This document shows, piece after piece, positions 16,279 through 24,002 of a stretch of 64,000 bases of DNA; position 1 is the stretch's first letter, and the number at the start of each line of letters is the position of its first letter. Origin of the DNA: GCA-003244245 sp050700115 (GTDB lineage: Bacteria > Actinomycetota > Actinomycetes > Mycobacteriales > Pseudonocardiaceae); contig JBOHGG010000004.1 in the NCBI GenBank assembly GCA_050700115.1, forward strand, positions 62,001 through 126,000, read 5' to 3'. The position numbers were made by a program, and so were the translations under genes. Under the pieces are notes generated by a model. That model was given only the letters and a program-made list of their open reading frames with translations. It did not search any database and was not told the DNA's origin.

Positions 16279-17228
16279 GCCGCCGCCACTTGTTGGTCGG
16301 GAAGCCGTTGTTCAACGGCTGCGACGAAGTTCTCCACTCTGATGGGCAGGATGTCGACGCCGCGCTCGTCCCACGCCGCGCGGTCGATGGGATCCGGGTC
16401 GGCCTGGATCGCCCAGGATTTGAAATTCTTTCCCTCCTGTTCTCCCCACAGCCGGTACAGCATCGCCCGGACGTTCCAGTCGCGCAGGCTGTAGCCCAGG
16501 AAGAGGAAGTGGCTGGTCCGCAGCTTCGCCGCGAGCGTGACCGGAAACAGACGTGAGATATCGGCACGGGTGATGTAGTCGATGTAGTGATCTTCGGTGA
16601 TCACGAAGCTGTCGGCTCGGTGGATCCGGTCCACTGCGCCGTGAATCTTCGCGATGACGGTCCGTTGGTCGAGTCGGAGGCCGTCGTACTCGTTCGGCAC
16701 TCGGATCACGGTCGGTTCACTATCGACAGTGATGTGGCGGGACAGCCCGCGATCTCTGCCTTCGGCGATGTAGGTGACCAGTTCGTACGGCTCACCCTCG
16801 TCTACGAATGCGCGCTCAAGGGAGTCGTCGTAGTTGGTCGTCACGATGAGCATGCACTCGCGGACGTCTTGCGCCTCACGGGTGCGGCGAGCCAATCGGG
16901 CGAGAAAGCGGTGCAGATTTGTGGGTGGATAGTTCGCGTCGAAGACGTCGTGGAGTTCATCGTAGAGCGACCCTTCGCCCTCCAATGCCGCCACGTACTG
17001 CGACACCCGGGCCAGGTCGTGGCCGTCGACCGTCACGTTACCCATGTCTAGGTACTGGGCCAGCTTGGCGGCGAGTTCCTGCCCGCTGGGTAGATACCGG
17101 CCCCGCTCCCAGGAGACGTGCGGAGGACGCTCGGACAGGTTGACCCCGGCGCCGAGCACCGGAACGACCTTGCCTCTCAGCAGGCGTCGGACGATCAGGT
17201 CGTAAACATGTCCCAGCTCGTCGGGCAT
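16275..17228 (-). CDS. SIR2-like (SIR2_2) domain protein, probable NAD-consuming effector
   Basis: About 317 residues. VVPVLGAGVNLSERPP near the N-terminus is the nucleotide-binding GAG loop, MLIVTTNYDDSLERAF is the TTNYD motif, and VIAKIHGAVDRIH carries the catalytic-type HG-x-x-D. FLFLGYSLRDWNVRAMLYRL is the C-terminal GYS-x-x-D block. This set is typical of SIR2_2 proteins; in several anti-phage systems such domains deplete NAD+ after activation. The ATGA overlap with the downstream STAND-WD40 gene argues for a two-protein complex. ATG 17228 is preferred (GGGGTGG upstream); GTG 17237 is the alternative. The defence role is inference. Confidence 0.85.
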   Translation of the reverse strand: MPDELGHVYDLIVRRLLRGKVVPVLGAGVNLSERPPHVSWERGRYLPSGQELAAKLAQYLDMGNVTVDGHDLARVSQYVAALEGEGSLYDELHDVFDANYPPTNLHRFLARLARRTREAQDVRECMLIVTTNYDDSLERAFVDEGEPYELVTYIAEGRDRGLSRHITVDSEPTVIRVPNEYDGLRLDQRTVIAKIHGAVDRIHRADSFVITEDHYIDYITRADISRLFPVTLAAKLRTSHFLFLGYSLRDWNVRAMLYRLWGEQEGKNFKSWAIQADPDPIDRAAWDERGVDILPIRVENFVAAVEQRLPDQQVAAA

Positions 17229-17403
17229 CGTGCCCACCCCGGTTCGTGTCCAGTCGGCCCAAACTTGCAGCCAATGGGGGGAGGACGGCGTACGCCCAGG
17301 AAGTACGACATGCTCTACCCCGATCGGGTGAACTTGCAGCTGGCCGTCGCCCAGACCGCCTGGCTGTGGCCCCAGCGCCCGGATCTAGATTCACTCGAGG
17401 GGT

Positions 17404-18144
17404 TCAGGATGGCAGTGCTGCAAGACGCTTCCGTAACTGCATGGGCACTCTGTGTGCATCTGGATCTAGGATATCGATGATGTCCATCAGTTGCCGCTGG
17501 ATCAGCCGAAGTCGCCCGTCGTGGTTCGCCGGGTTTTCGGCGAACTCCTCGATGTTCTCTCTCAGCCGCCGGAACCATCTCGCCATCTGCTCGTCCTCCA
17601 GCGAGCGTACAAAAGCTGCGTACCCCAGACACTCCCACCTGGGAGCCCCAGGCGTCGACACCCCGGCTGGCGCCATCATCATCTCGCCGAGCGCTCGTTG
17701 CTCTCCTCGAAAGAACCGGAAGCACTTTTCCGGGATGCCGATGCTGTCTGAGAAGGTGTCCAGGACAGCCTCGAGCCCGAGCGCGTTAGCACGGTTCCTT
17801 TGATCGCTTCGAGGATCGACGAACTGGGATTCTCGTCGCACGATTTCTACCCAGCAGAAGTACTGCGCGAAGACATACATCGTATTGTGGACAGCATACT
17901 CCTTCTCGGAGTCTGCGCTGTCCGCGCCGAGGAATCGGCCAAAGAAGTCGAGTTCGACTATATTGTAGATCCTTGTCTGCAGGTTGGATGCGGCCTGCAG
18001 CAAAGGCTCTCGAAATTTTCTTGTGAGTTCCTCCGCAGCAGAGAGACGCTCTTCCCGAGCTGCCCGCCGGCTGATCGCGACGCTGACTATGGCGCCGATC
18101 GTTGAGATCGACACCGACACGACCGTGATGAGCCACTCCGGCAT
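17404..18144 (-). CDS. Membrane-anchored protein of unknown function next to SIR2/STAND pair
   Basis: A 246-residue protein with one N-terminal membrane helix, MPEWLITVVSVSISTIGAIV. A long cytosolic helical domain follows: ARREERLSAAEELTRKFREP, LLQAASNLQTRIYNIVELDF, and later MARWFRRLRENIEEFAENPA. I do not recognise a named domain. The chosen ATG has a clear GAGGTGGAG ribosome binding site; longer readings lack one. It is on the same strand as the SIR2 and STAND genes, about 175 bases upstream, and could be a third component or an independent accessory gene. The low-complexity-free sequence and sensible composition argue that it is real. Confidence 0.65.
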   Translation of the reverse strand: MPEWLITVVSVSISTIGAIVSVAISRRAAREERLSAAEELTRKFREPLLQAASNLQTRIYNIVELDFFGRFLGADSADSEKEYAVHNTMYVFAQYFCWVEIVRRESQFVDPRSDQRNRANALGLEAVLDTFSDSIGIPEKCFRFFRGEQRALGEMMMAPAGVSTPGAPRWECLGYAAFVRSLEDEQMARWFRRLRENIEEFAENPANHDGRLRLIQRQLMDIIDILDPDAHRVPMQLRKRLAALPS

Positions 18145-18281
18145 TGCTCCACCTCGCATGACCGTATGGGCGCGCATCCGGATCGCGCGGATGGCCAGGA
18201 CATGACCACTGTGCCGCATGGTGCCAGCGTGGCGCCCCCGACATCCCGGCAGCAGTACAGCAGGCCCGTATTGTCACGACT

Positions 18282-19826
18282 GTGATCGAGTGGATGCGGC
18301 GCCGGCTGGACGACGTGCACGAAGTTGACCTAGCCGTTTCGCGGTGGATCGCGAAGCAGCCGCCCAGCCCGCTCGACGGCGTGATGAAGGGTCTGAGCAC
18401 TGCGGCGAACCACAGCGTGCTGTGGTTCGCCATTGCGGCCGCGCTGGCCGCCAGGAAGGGTGCCACCCGGCGCGCCGCACTGCGCGGCGTTCTGGCTATC
18501 GCCGCAACGAGCTTCACCGCCAACGCTGTGCTCAAGCCGCTGCTGCCACGACGCCGCCCGCCGGCCCGGGACCAGCCCGCCTACCAGGTGTTACCCGACC
18601 CACCGACCTCGTCGTCATTTCCCTCCGGGCACGCTGCGTCCGCGGCGGCATTCACCACGGCCGTCGCGTTGGAGTGCCCGAAGGCAGGCTTGGCCATCGC
18701 TCCACTGGCCGCCGCCGTGGCCTACTCCCGGATCCACGTCGGCGTGCACTGGGCGTCCGATGTAGTGGTGGGGGCGGCGGTCGGCTCCGGCATCGCGCTG
18801 AGCACCCAGCGCTGGTGGCCGGTGCGAACGATCGACGAGGCCCGGGCGCGGCCGCTCGGCGATGCGCCGGTGCTGCCGGACGGCGCTGGCCTGGTGCTGG
18901 TGGCGAACCCGCGATCCGGCGACCCCGAACTCGACCCGGCCGACGAGATAGCCGAGGCGCTGCCAGGGGCCACCGTGCTGCGGACCGAGGAAGGAGTGGA
19001 CCTCGACGACCAGCTCGAGGACGCGCTCGCGGCCAGCGATGCGCACGGCAACGGCGCGGCACGGGCTCTCGGTGTCGCCGGTGGCGACGGGACGGTGGCG
19101 GCCGCAGCGGCCGTTGCGGGCCGACATGGCTTGCCGCTGGTCGTGGTGCCGACCGGGACCCTCAACCACTTCGCCCGCGACGTCGGGGTGTACGACCTGC
19201 AGGAGGCCGTCGACGCTACCCGGGCGGGCGAGGCGGTCGCGGTCGATCTCGGTGTGGTGGAGGTCCACGGCGCAGGGCAGGCGCCACTCACGCGGTACTT
19301 CCTCAACACCGCGAGCCTCGGCGGCTACTCCGACCTGGTGCGGCTGCGGGAGAGGTGGGAAGACAAGTGGGGGAAGTGGCCGGCGTTCGCGGCTGCGCTC
19401 GTCACGTCGTTGCGCAACGCCCAGCCGCTGCGGGTGAAGCTGGACGGAAAGGAGCAGAAGCTGTGGCTGCTGTTCGTCGGCAACGGGCCCTACCACCCGC
19501 GCGGCATGGTGCCGGCCTGGCGGCCGCAGTTGGACTCCGGTCTGCTCGACATCCGCTACCTGCGCGCCGACCGGCGGTTCTCCCGGGCCCGCGCGATCAT
19601 CGCGCTCGCACTGGGTGCACTGCAGCACACCCGGACCTATGTGCAGCGCGAGGCGGCGTCGCTTGACGTGGAGCTGATCGGTGATCACGCCATGCTGGCT
19701 ACCGACGGTGAAATCCTGGACGAGGCCAGTCGGTTCACCTTCCGGGTCGCCGGGCGCCCGATCGCGGTGTACCGGCGCGACGAGGAGAACTGGCCGGACC
19801 GCCCACGACCGCATCTCCCCTGGTAG
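18282..19826 (+). CDS. Fused PAP2 lipid phosphatase and diacylglycerol/sphingosine kinase-like protein
   Basis: A 514-residue two-domain membrane enzyme. The N-terminal PAP2 domain has KPLLPRRRP (motif 1), SFPSGHAAS (motif 2) and SRIHVGVHWASD (motif 3), with several membrane helices between about 50 and 180. From about 205 a DAGK/LCB5 catalytic domain follows: LVLVANPRSGDPELDPADEI, LGVAGGDGTVAAAAAVAGRH with the GGDGT nucleotide loop, and PTGTLNHFARDVG. It probably dephosphorylates and phosphorylates lipids at the membrane. Such fusions are common in actinobacteria. The start is GTG at 18282. It stands alone in its orientation. Confidence 0.9.
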   Translation: MIEWMRRRLDDVHEVDLAVSRWIAKQPPSPLDGVMKGLSTAANHSVLWFAIAAALAARKGATRRAALRGVLAIAATSFTANAVLKPLLPRRRPPARDQPAYQVLPDPPTSSSFPSGHAASAAAFTTAVALECPKAGLAIAPLAAAVAYSRIHVGVHWASDVVVGAAVGSGIALSTQRWWPVRTIDEARARPLGDAPVLPDGAGLVLVANPRSGDPELDPADEIAEALPGATVLRTEEGVDLDDQLEDALAASDAHGNGAARALGVAGGDGTVAAAAAVAGRHGLPLVVVPTGTLNHFARDVGVYDLQEAVDATRAGEAVAVDLGVVEVHGAGQAPLTRYFLNTASLGGYSDLVRLRERWEDKWGKWPAFAAALVTSLRNAQPLRVKLDGKEQKLWLLFVGNGPYHPRGMVPAWRPQLDSGLLDIRYLRADRRFSRARAIIALALGALQHTRTYVQREAASLDVELIGDHAMLATDGEILDEASRFTFRVAGRPIAVYRRDEENWPDRPRPHLPW

Positions 19827-19847
19827 ACCGCCGCGCCGGGTGGCGAT

Positions 19848-20180
19848 TTAGTTATCGCGCCAGCAGAGCGCCACGGCTTCACGAGACGCGTCTGGGACAT
19901 TGACGACCTTGGTGCGGCTAGTCGCGCCGCTCACGAGCAGCACGGCCCGGCGGGGCACTCCAAGTGCCTTCGCGAGAGCCTGCAACGCCGCCGCCGTGGC
20001 CTGACCGTCGACCGCCAGCGCACCCACTCTGACGACGAGGGCGCCGTCATGGGATCCACCGACCACGGTCCGGCTCGCCCCTGGACGAACCCACACGACT
20101 ACTCGCACGGCACCATCGTCCAGGGTTGGTAGATCCGAGTGCCTGCTCGCAACACCGTTGGGTTGTGTCTTGTAGATCAT
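19848..20180 (-). CDS. DUF167 (YggU-like) protein
   Basis: About 110 residues. It matches the DUF167 pattern: VVVWVRPGASRTVVGGSHDG, ALVVRVGALAVDGQATAAAL, then LAKALGVPRRAVLLVSGATS and RTKVVNV. The V-x-PGASR-x-x-VGG and LVSGATSR-x-K blocks are diagnostic of the family, whose molecular function is unknown. The start is uncertain: ATG 20180 is chosen, while an in-frame ATG at 20222 would add 14 residues of unlikely composition. It converges with the PAP2-kinase gene. Confidence 0.8.
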   Translation of the reverse strand: MIYKTQPNGVASRHSDLPTLDDGAVRVVVWVRPGASRTVVGGSHDGALVVRVGALAVDGQATAAALQALAKALGVPRRAVLLVSGATSRTKVVNVPDASREAVALCWRDN

Positions 20181-20223
20181 CCGGCGGATCGGGTCAGTGC
20201 GGGCCTCGGGAGTTCTTCCCATC

Positions 20224-20295
20224 CCGAGCTCGACAGTAGGGCTGTTCGGCCAGCTTTGAACGGCCCTGTTGCCGAGCTCGGGAACTGTAGGGCTG
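20224..20295. repeat. Imperfect direct repeat in the intergenic region
   Basis: CCGAGCTCG followed by TAGGGCTG occurs twice, at 20224-20244 and 20272-20295, 48 bases apart. The 20181-20444 gap has no other clear feature. It may carry an operator for the membrane protein gene that follows. Confidence 0.35.
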
Positions 20296-20444
20296 CTGCC
20301 AACTCACAGATCTGCGGGACATGCTGTAGCCCGCGCGGCCGAATGGTTCGTGCTCGGACCAGTTCGCTGGCGCTCTATTGCCTGAGCGACCTGATCCGCC
20401 GCAGGACGGACCGCGCAGGCCACGGTGTTGGCATTGTGGGTGGC

Positions 20445-20912
20445 ATGGGGATTCGGGTACTGCGCGCGGTGACGCTGCTGCTGGCCGCGCTGACGATGGG
20501 GCTGCTGTTCGCGCACGTGCTCGAACTCGGTCCGAAGTTCGGCTACCCGCCGGAACTCTACGTCCGGCTGAACAACTCGCTGTACGCCTGGTACGGGCCG
20601 CCCCTCGGGGCGCTGCTGTACGTCGGCTCGATCGTCGCGGCCGGGGTGCTGACGTGGCTGGTGCGGCGGCGGCGCGCGGCGCTGGCGTGGACGGGAACTG
20701 CCGCGATCCTGCAGGCAGTGGCCCTGGTGACCTACTTCGTGGTGGTCGAGCCGGTGAACCAGCGGCTGCGACCGCTGCCGCCCGGCGCCGTCCCCGCGGA
20801 CTTCACCGCGTTGCGCACCCAGTGGGAGTTCGGCCATGCGACCGAATTCGTGCTGTTCTTGGTGGCGTTCGTGTTGCTGGTGGTGTCCGTGCTGCGGGAG
20901 ACCGGCCGATGA
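20445..20912 (+). CDS. Small four-helix membrane protein (DUF1772-like)
   Basis: A 155-residue integral membrane protein. The helices are about VLRAVTLLLAALTMGLLFAH, PPLGALLYVGSIVAAGVLTW, TAAILQAVALVTYFVVVEPV and EFVLFLVAFVLLVVSVL. GLLFAHVLELGPK near the N-terminus and VVVEPVNQRL with EFGHATEF fit DUF1772-like (anthrone oxygenase-related) membrane proteins. The biochemical role is unknown. The ATG at 20445 follows GTGGGTGG. It is immediately followed by a damaged reading frame for another membrane protein. Confidence 0.6.
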   Translation: MGIRVLRAVTLLLAALTMGLLFAHVLELGPKFGYPPELYVRLNNSLYAWYGPPLGALLYVGSIVAAGVLTWLVRRRRAALAWTGTAAILQAVALVTYFVVVEPVNQRLRPLPPGAVPADFTALRTQWEFGHATEFVLFLVAFVLLVVSVLRETGR

Positions 20913-20915
20913 GGT

Positions 20916-21429
20916 CCGGGGCCTCGAGGTCGAGCTGGCCAGCGCGCTGCTCGGCTCGTTTCTCGCGATCCCGGTGGGCTGGGCGCACCTGACCTTCGGC
21001 GTCGCCTTTGCTCTGCTGGCGTTGGTGCATGTCGGTCGCCACAGGCGCGTGTACCTGGCCGTGCTGCGGCAGCGGCGGCGCCGGGCGGTGGTCAGCGCCG
21101 TGCTCGTCGCCTCGGCGGTGGTGATGACAGTGTCCGGGGCCGTGCAGTGGGCAGGCGTGACCGCGGCGATCCCGTGGCACGGCGCCAGCTCGATGCTGCT
21201 CATCCTGCTCGGCGCAGGTCACGCTGCCTGGCCTTGCCGCAGCCCGTGCCGGCGTCTTGGGCCGTCGACCGATCTCAGGCGCCCCGCCACCGCAAGCCCG
21301 GTCTGCTCACTCGGCTCCTGCCGTGGTCCCTTGTCGAGCCGCACCCCCTCGGCACGACCGGTCCGGCCACCGGGTTGTCACCGTCGGATTCGCCTGCCAT
21401 CAGGCCGCAACCCCGCGGTGAACCCATGA
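20916..21429 (+). pseudogene. Damaged membrane-protein frame, DUF4405-like
   Basis: The frame reads LEVELASALLGSFLAIPVGW, AHLTFGVAFALLALVHVGRH, then RRVYLAVLRQ and AVVSAVLVASAVVMTVSGAV. The histidines and helix pattern resemble DUF4405/cytochrome-b-like small membrane proteins (HVGRHRR, IPWHGASSMLLILLGAGHAA). There is no convincing start codon in front of the first helix. After GAGHAAW the frame becomes Arg/Pro-rich and is probably past a frameshift near 21230. It is therefore called a pseudogene, though a GTG start inside the first helix cannot be excluded. Confidence 0.45.
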
Positions 21430-21475
21430 CTGAAGTAACCACCGACCGGCTGAGGCCACGGCTAAACTCCGCCCG

Positions 21476-22729
21476 GTGACTACAGACACCACCCGCGAGA
21501 GCGTGCACTCGGATCAGGACGCCGACGAGCTGCGCGGCGCCATGGTTGATGAGGTCATCGTGGACCGAGAATGGGTGGGCTTGGTGCCGCGCGAGGTCGA
21601 GGCTGCGTTGCGGATCGTGCCCCGGCACCTGTTCGCGCCGGAGGTGCCGCTGGAGGAGGCCTACGCCGATCGCTCCATCGTCACCAAGCGCACCGAGCAC
21701 GGCGCCTTCATCAGCTCGGTCACCGCGCCGCGGATACAGGCGATGATGCTGGGTCAGCTCCAGGTGGGGCCGGGGCAGCGGGTTCTGGAAATCGGGTCCG
21801 GTGGCTACAACGCGGCGCTGCTTCGAGAGCTGGTCGGGCCGGAGGGCTCGGTGACCACGCTCGACATCGACCAGGAGATCGCCGACCGCGCCCACGCCTG
21901 CCTGACGACCGCAGGCTATCGCGATGTGCGTGTCGTCTGCGCGGATGGGGAGTTCGGCGCGGCGGAATACGGCCCGTTCGACCGGATCATCGTCACCGTC
22001 GGTACCTGGGGCATCCCGCCGGCGTGGGTGGAGCAGCTCGCCGAGGGCGGGCGGCTGGTGGTCCCGCTGCGGACCAAGGGGGTCAACCTGTCCTGGCCGC
22101 TGGAACACGCCGACGGACACCTGGTGGGCCGTGACCCCATGCCGTGCGGGTTCGTGCCGATGCAGGGCCTCGGCAAAGACCGGAGCCGGTCGATCTCGCT
22201 TCATGGCGGCCAGGCCAGCCTGTGGGTGGGCGAACAGCAGGTCGATACCACGGCGCTGAGCGAGGTGTTCTCGACGCCGCGTGCGCAGGCCTGGTCCGGC
22301 ATCAGGGTCCGCAAGCGGGAAAACTTCAACGACTTGAACCTATGGCTGGCCAGGCTGCCGGGCTTCTGCCTCCTCTCGACGGAGCAGGACGCCGTCGACC
22401 GCGGGCTGGTGTCCCCGACCTCACCCATGGCCACTCCCGCGCTGCTCGACCGAGGCAGCAGCCTCGCCTACCGCGCCAAGCTCCGGCCGGTGGACGCCGA
22501 CGGAACTGTGCGAGAGCTCGGTGCCTACGCCCACGGCCCGGGCGCCCCCGAGACCGCGGACCGGTTCGCCGAACAGATCCGCATCTGGGACCGGGACCAC
22601 CGCCACGGCCTGGGGCCGCGCCTGACGGTGCACCCCGCCGACACCCCCGACACCGACCTTCCGACCGGGCTCGTGACCGATAGGCGACACACCCGGATCG
22701 TGATCTCCTGGCCGGACCACGCCGAATAG
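21476..22729 (+). CDS. PCMT-type methyltransferase of the FxLD lanthipeptide group
   Basis: A 417-residue protein. The first half is a protein-L-isoaspartate methyltransferase fold: VPRHLFAPEVPLEEAYADRS, then ISSVTAPRIQAMMLGQLQV, LEIGSGGYNAALLRELVG (motif I) and DGEFGAAEYGPFDRIIVTVG. The second half is an accessory domain (SISLHGGQASLWVGEQQVDT, ARLPGFCLLSTEQDAVDR). This two-part layout matches the FxLD system methyltransferases I know as neighbours of FxLD lanthipeptide precursors; an Asp-rich precursor follows 34 bases downstream. The likely reaction is methyl-esterification of Asp leading to succinimide or isoaspartate. The start is GTG at 21476. Dehydratase and cyclase genes of a lanthipeptide pathway are not seen nearby. 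Confidence 0.85.
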   Translation: MTTDTTRESVHSDQDADELRGAMVDEVIVDREWVGLVPREVEAALRIVPRHLFAPEVPLEEAYADRSIVTKRTEHGAFISSVTAPRIQAMMLGQLQVGPGQRVLEIGSGGYNAALLRELVGPEGSVTTLDIDQEIADRAHACLTTAGYRDVRVVCADGEFGAAEYGPFDRIIVTVGTWGIPPAWVEQLAEGGRLVVPLRTKGVNLSWPLEHADGHLVGRDPMPCGFVPMQGLGKDRSRSISLHGGQASLWVGEQQVDTTALSEVFSTPRAQAWSGIRVRKRENFNDLNLWLARLPGFCLLSTEQDAVDRGLVSPTSPMATPALLDRGSSLAYRAKLRPVDADGTVRELGAYAHGPGAPETADRFAEQIRIWDRDHRHGLGPRLTVHPADTPDTDLPTGLVTDRRHTRIVISWPDHAE

Positions 22730-22763
22730 CACCCACACCCTCGACAGAGAACGGAGTCCCCTG

Positions 22764-22904
22764 ATGGATGCCACTACGCCGTCCACCACCGACGACGAAC
22801 TGGACCTCGACGTGAGATTCGTGGAGTCATGCCTGGAATTCGCGGGGGGCGATTCGGGCGACTGCACTGACGACAACTGCGAAGACACTACAGACTGCGA
22901 CTAG
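22764..22904 (+). CDS. FxLD-type RiPP precursor, Asp/Cys-rich
   Basis: A 46-residue peptide with ACGGAG ribosome binding site. The leader part, STTDDELDLDVRFVESC, matches the FxLD leader pattern (DxFxLDIRVVES in typical members) with Leu in place of Phe. The tail is extremely Asp/Cys-rich: CLEFAGGDSGDCTDDNC and then EDTTDCD, with four Cys and few Ser/Thr. Such a tail suits a methyltransferase that turns Asp into isoAsp, and thioether rings if dehydratases act from elsewhere. It is the small gene directly after the PCMT-type methyltransferase, so the two form a probable operon. Confidence 0.8.
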   Translation: MDATTPSTTDDELDLDVRFVESCLEFAGGDSGDCTDDNCEDTTDCD

Positions 22905-23273
22905 TTCACCGTACGTGACGCTTCGGCGGGTGCAAACCAGTCGGTTGCGACATGGAGCGAGGGGGGCGAGGCGCGCGGGCCGGTCCGCACTGGCCAAGGC
23001 CCGGGACGATGGGAGCCGCCCGACGACCTTGAGCAGACCATCCAACGGTATCGCCCTCGGCCTTCTCCGCGCACCTGCTCGACCCTCACCTTACTGCCCC
23101 GCCGACAAATGGCAGAGGTAACGCAGCACCCCGTGGCACCACCCGCACTGGCGACGCGTCTTTACCCACGCGGCGCGCCAGATGTTGCGCTGCCATACAG
23201 ATCAGCGTTATCACCGCTGCCGCATGGCGTGTAGCCAACATAGTCTTGCGATCGAACACAGTTGGCTCCGGAC
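22905..23273. other. Gap between two RiPP-type loci
   Basis: No convincing gene. A 63-codon minus-strand frame starts with GTG overlapping the stop of the carboxy-SAM synthase-like gene and reads SPEPTVFDRKTMLATRHAAA, but it has no recognisable domain. The composition changes here from about 70% G+C on the left to the lower-GC operon on the right, so this is the likely left border of the acquired segment. Confidence 0.45.
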
Positions 23274-24002
23274 TCACGTCTTAACGGCTAGATAGGCTGA
23301 GAAATTGTACCAGCGGAACACTTGATCGACTAAATCAAACCCGGCATTGTGGAGCATCTGCCTATTCTCGGAGTCCCGGTATGGTACAAGAATATTTTCT
23401 AGCGACTCGCGTTTTTTGGCGATCTCCGTCGCATTATAGCCACTGCGCACTTTGTGCTCGTGGTAGAGGGCGATGTATAAACGAGTAAGTACCGAGGTGT
23501 CTGCTAGTATTTTCTCTGCAATCAGCAGACACCCACCGGGAGACAGTGATTCGTAACACATCCGTAGCACCGCGTTGCGATGAAGCGGGCGAACGAACTG
23601 CAAAGTATAGAGCAGGATAACGACGCGGGCTCCGGGAAGTTTATTGAATTTCTCGATCGGCTCGGACCATAACTTTACGCGGTGAGCGTGCCCAGACCCC
23701 GCTAGCTTCTCGGCAAGCTTCTCACGCATGGCACTTGATGGTTCAATGCCGACAAATTTCACTGCGTTCGCAGGCGGAACGATGTCCATGAGGCCGATCA
23801 AGGTATTTCCAGTTGAGCAGCCGATATCGTAGACCGTACCACCATCTGATAAGAAGTGAGCCGATAACTCCACAACCATGCGTTGAACTTCAGAATAGAA
23901 GGGGATGCTCCGATCGAGCATGTCATCAAAAACCTCGGCAACAGCGTGGTCGAAGATGAAGTCCTGCGCCCTGTTCGTACTGCGAAAAAACTCGTCACGC
24001 AT
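23274..24002 (-). CDS. CmoA-like carboxy-S-adenosylmethionine synthase
   Basis: A 242-residue class I methyltransferase fold that follows E. coli CmoA block by block: FIFDHAVAEVFDDMLDRSIP, YDIGCSTGNTL (motif I), VVILLYTLQFVRPLHR, SLSPGGCLLIAEK, GYNATEIAKKRESLEN and GFDLVDQVFRWYNF. CmoA turns SAM and prephenate into carboxy-SAM, and the KR-x-x-LEN block lies where CmoA holds the carboxylate. In known microcin C-type clusters a CmoA-like activity supplies the carboxymethyl group for cytosine. The ATG at 24002 overlaps the stop of the upstream MccB-like fusion by eight bases (ATGCGTGA). Longer readings would lie inside that gene. It is the last gene of the operon. Confidence 0.88.
   Translation of the reverse strand: MRDEFFRSTNRAQDFIFDHAVAEVFDDMLDRSIPFYSEVQRMVVELSAHFLSDGGTVYDIGCSTGNTLIGLMDIVPPANAVKFVGIEPSSAMREKLAEKLAGSGHAHRVKLWSEPIEKFNKLPGARVVILLYTLQFVRPLHRNAVLRMCYESLSPGGCLLIAEKILADTSVLTRLYIALYHEHKVRSGYNATEIAKKRESLENILVPYRDSENRQMLHNAGFDLVDQVFRWYNFSAYLAVKT

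Noticed and set aside
18615..19814. Long minus-strand frame (399 codons) opposite the PAP2-kinase gene
   Set aside because: His/Arg/Pro-rich antisense shadow of a clearly recognised enzyme.
23086..23277. 63-codon frame coupled by GTGA to the CmoA-like gene
   Set aside because: No recognisable domain and weak composition; kept only as a remark in the gap entry.
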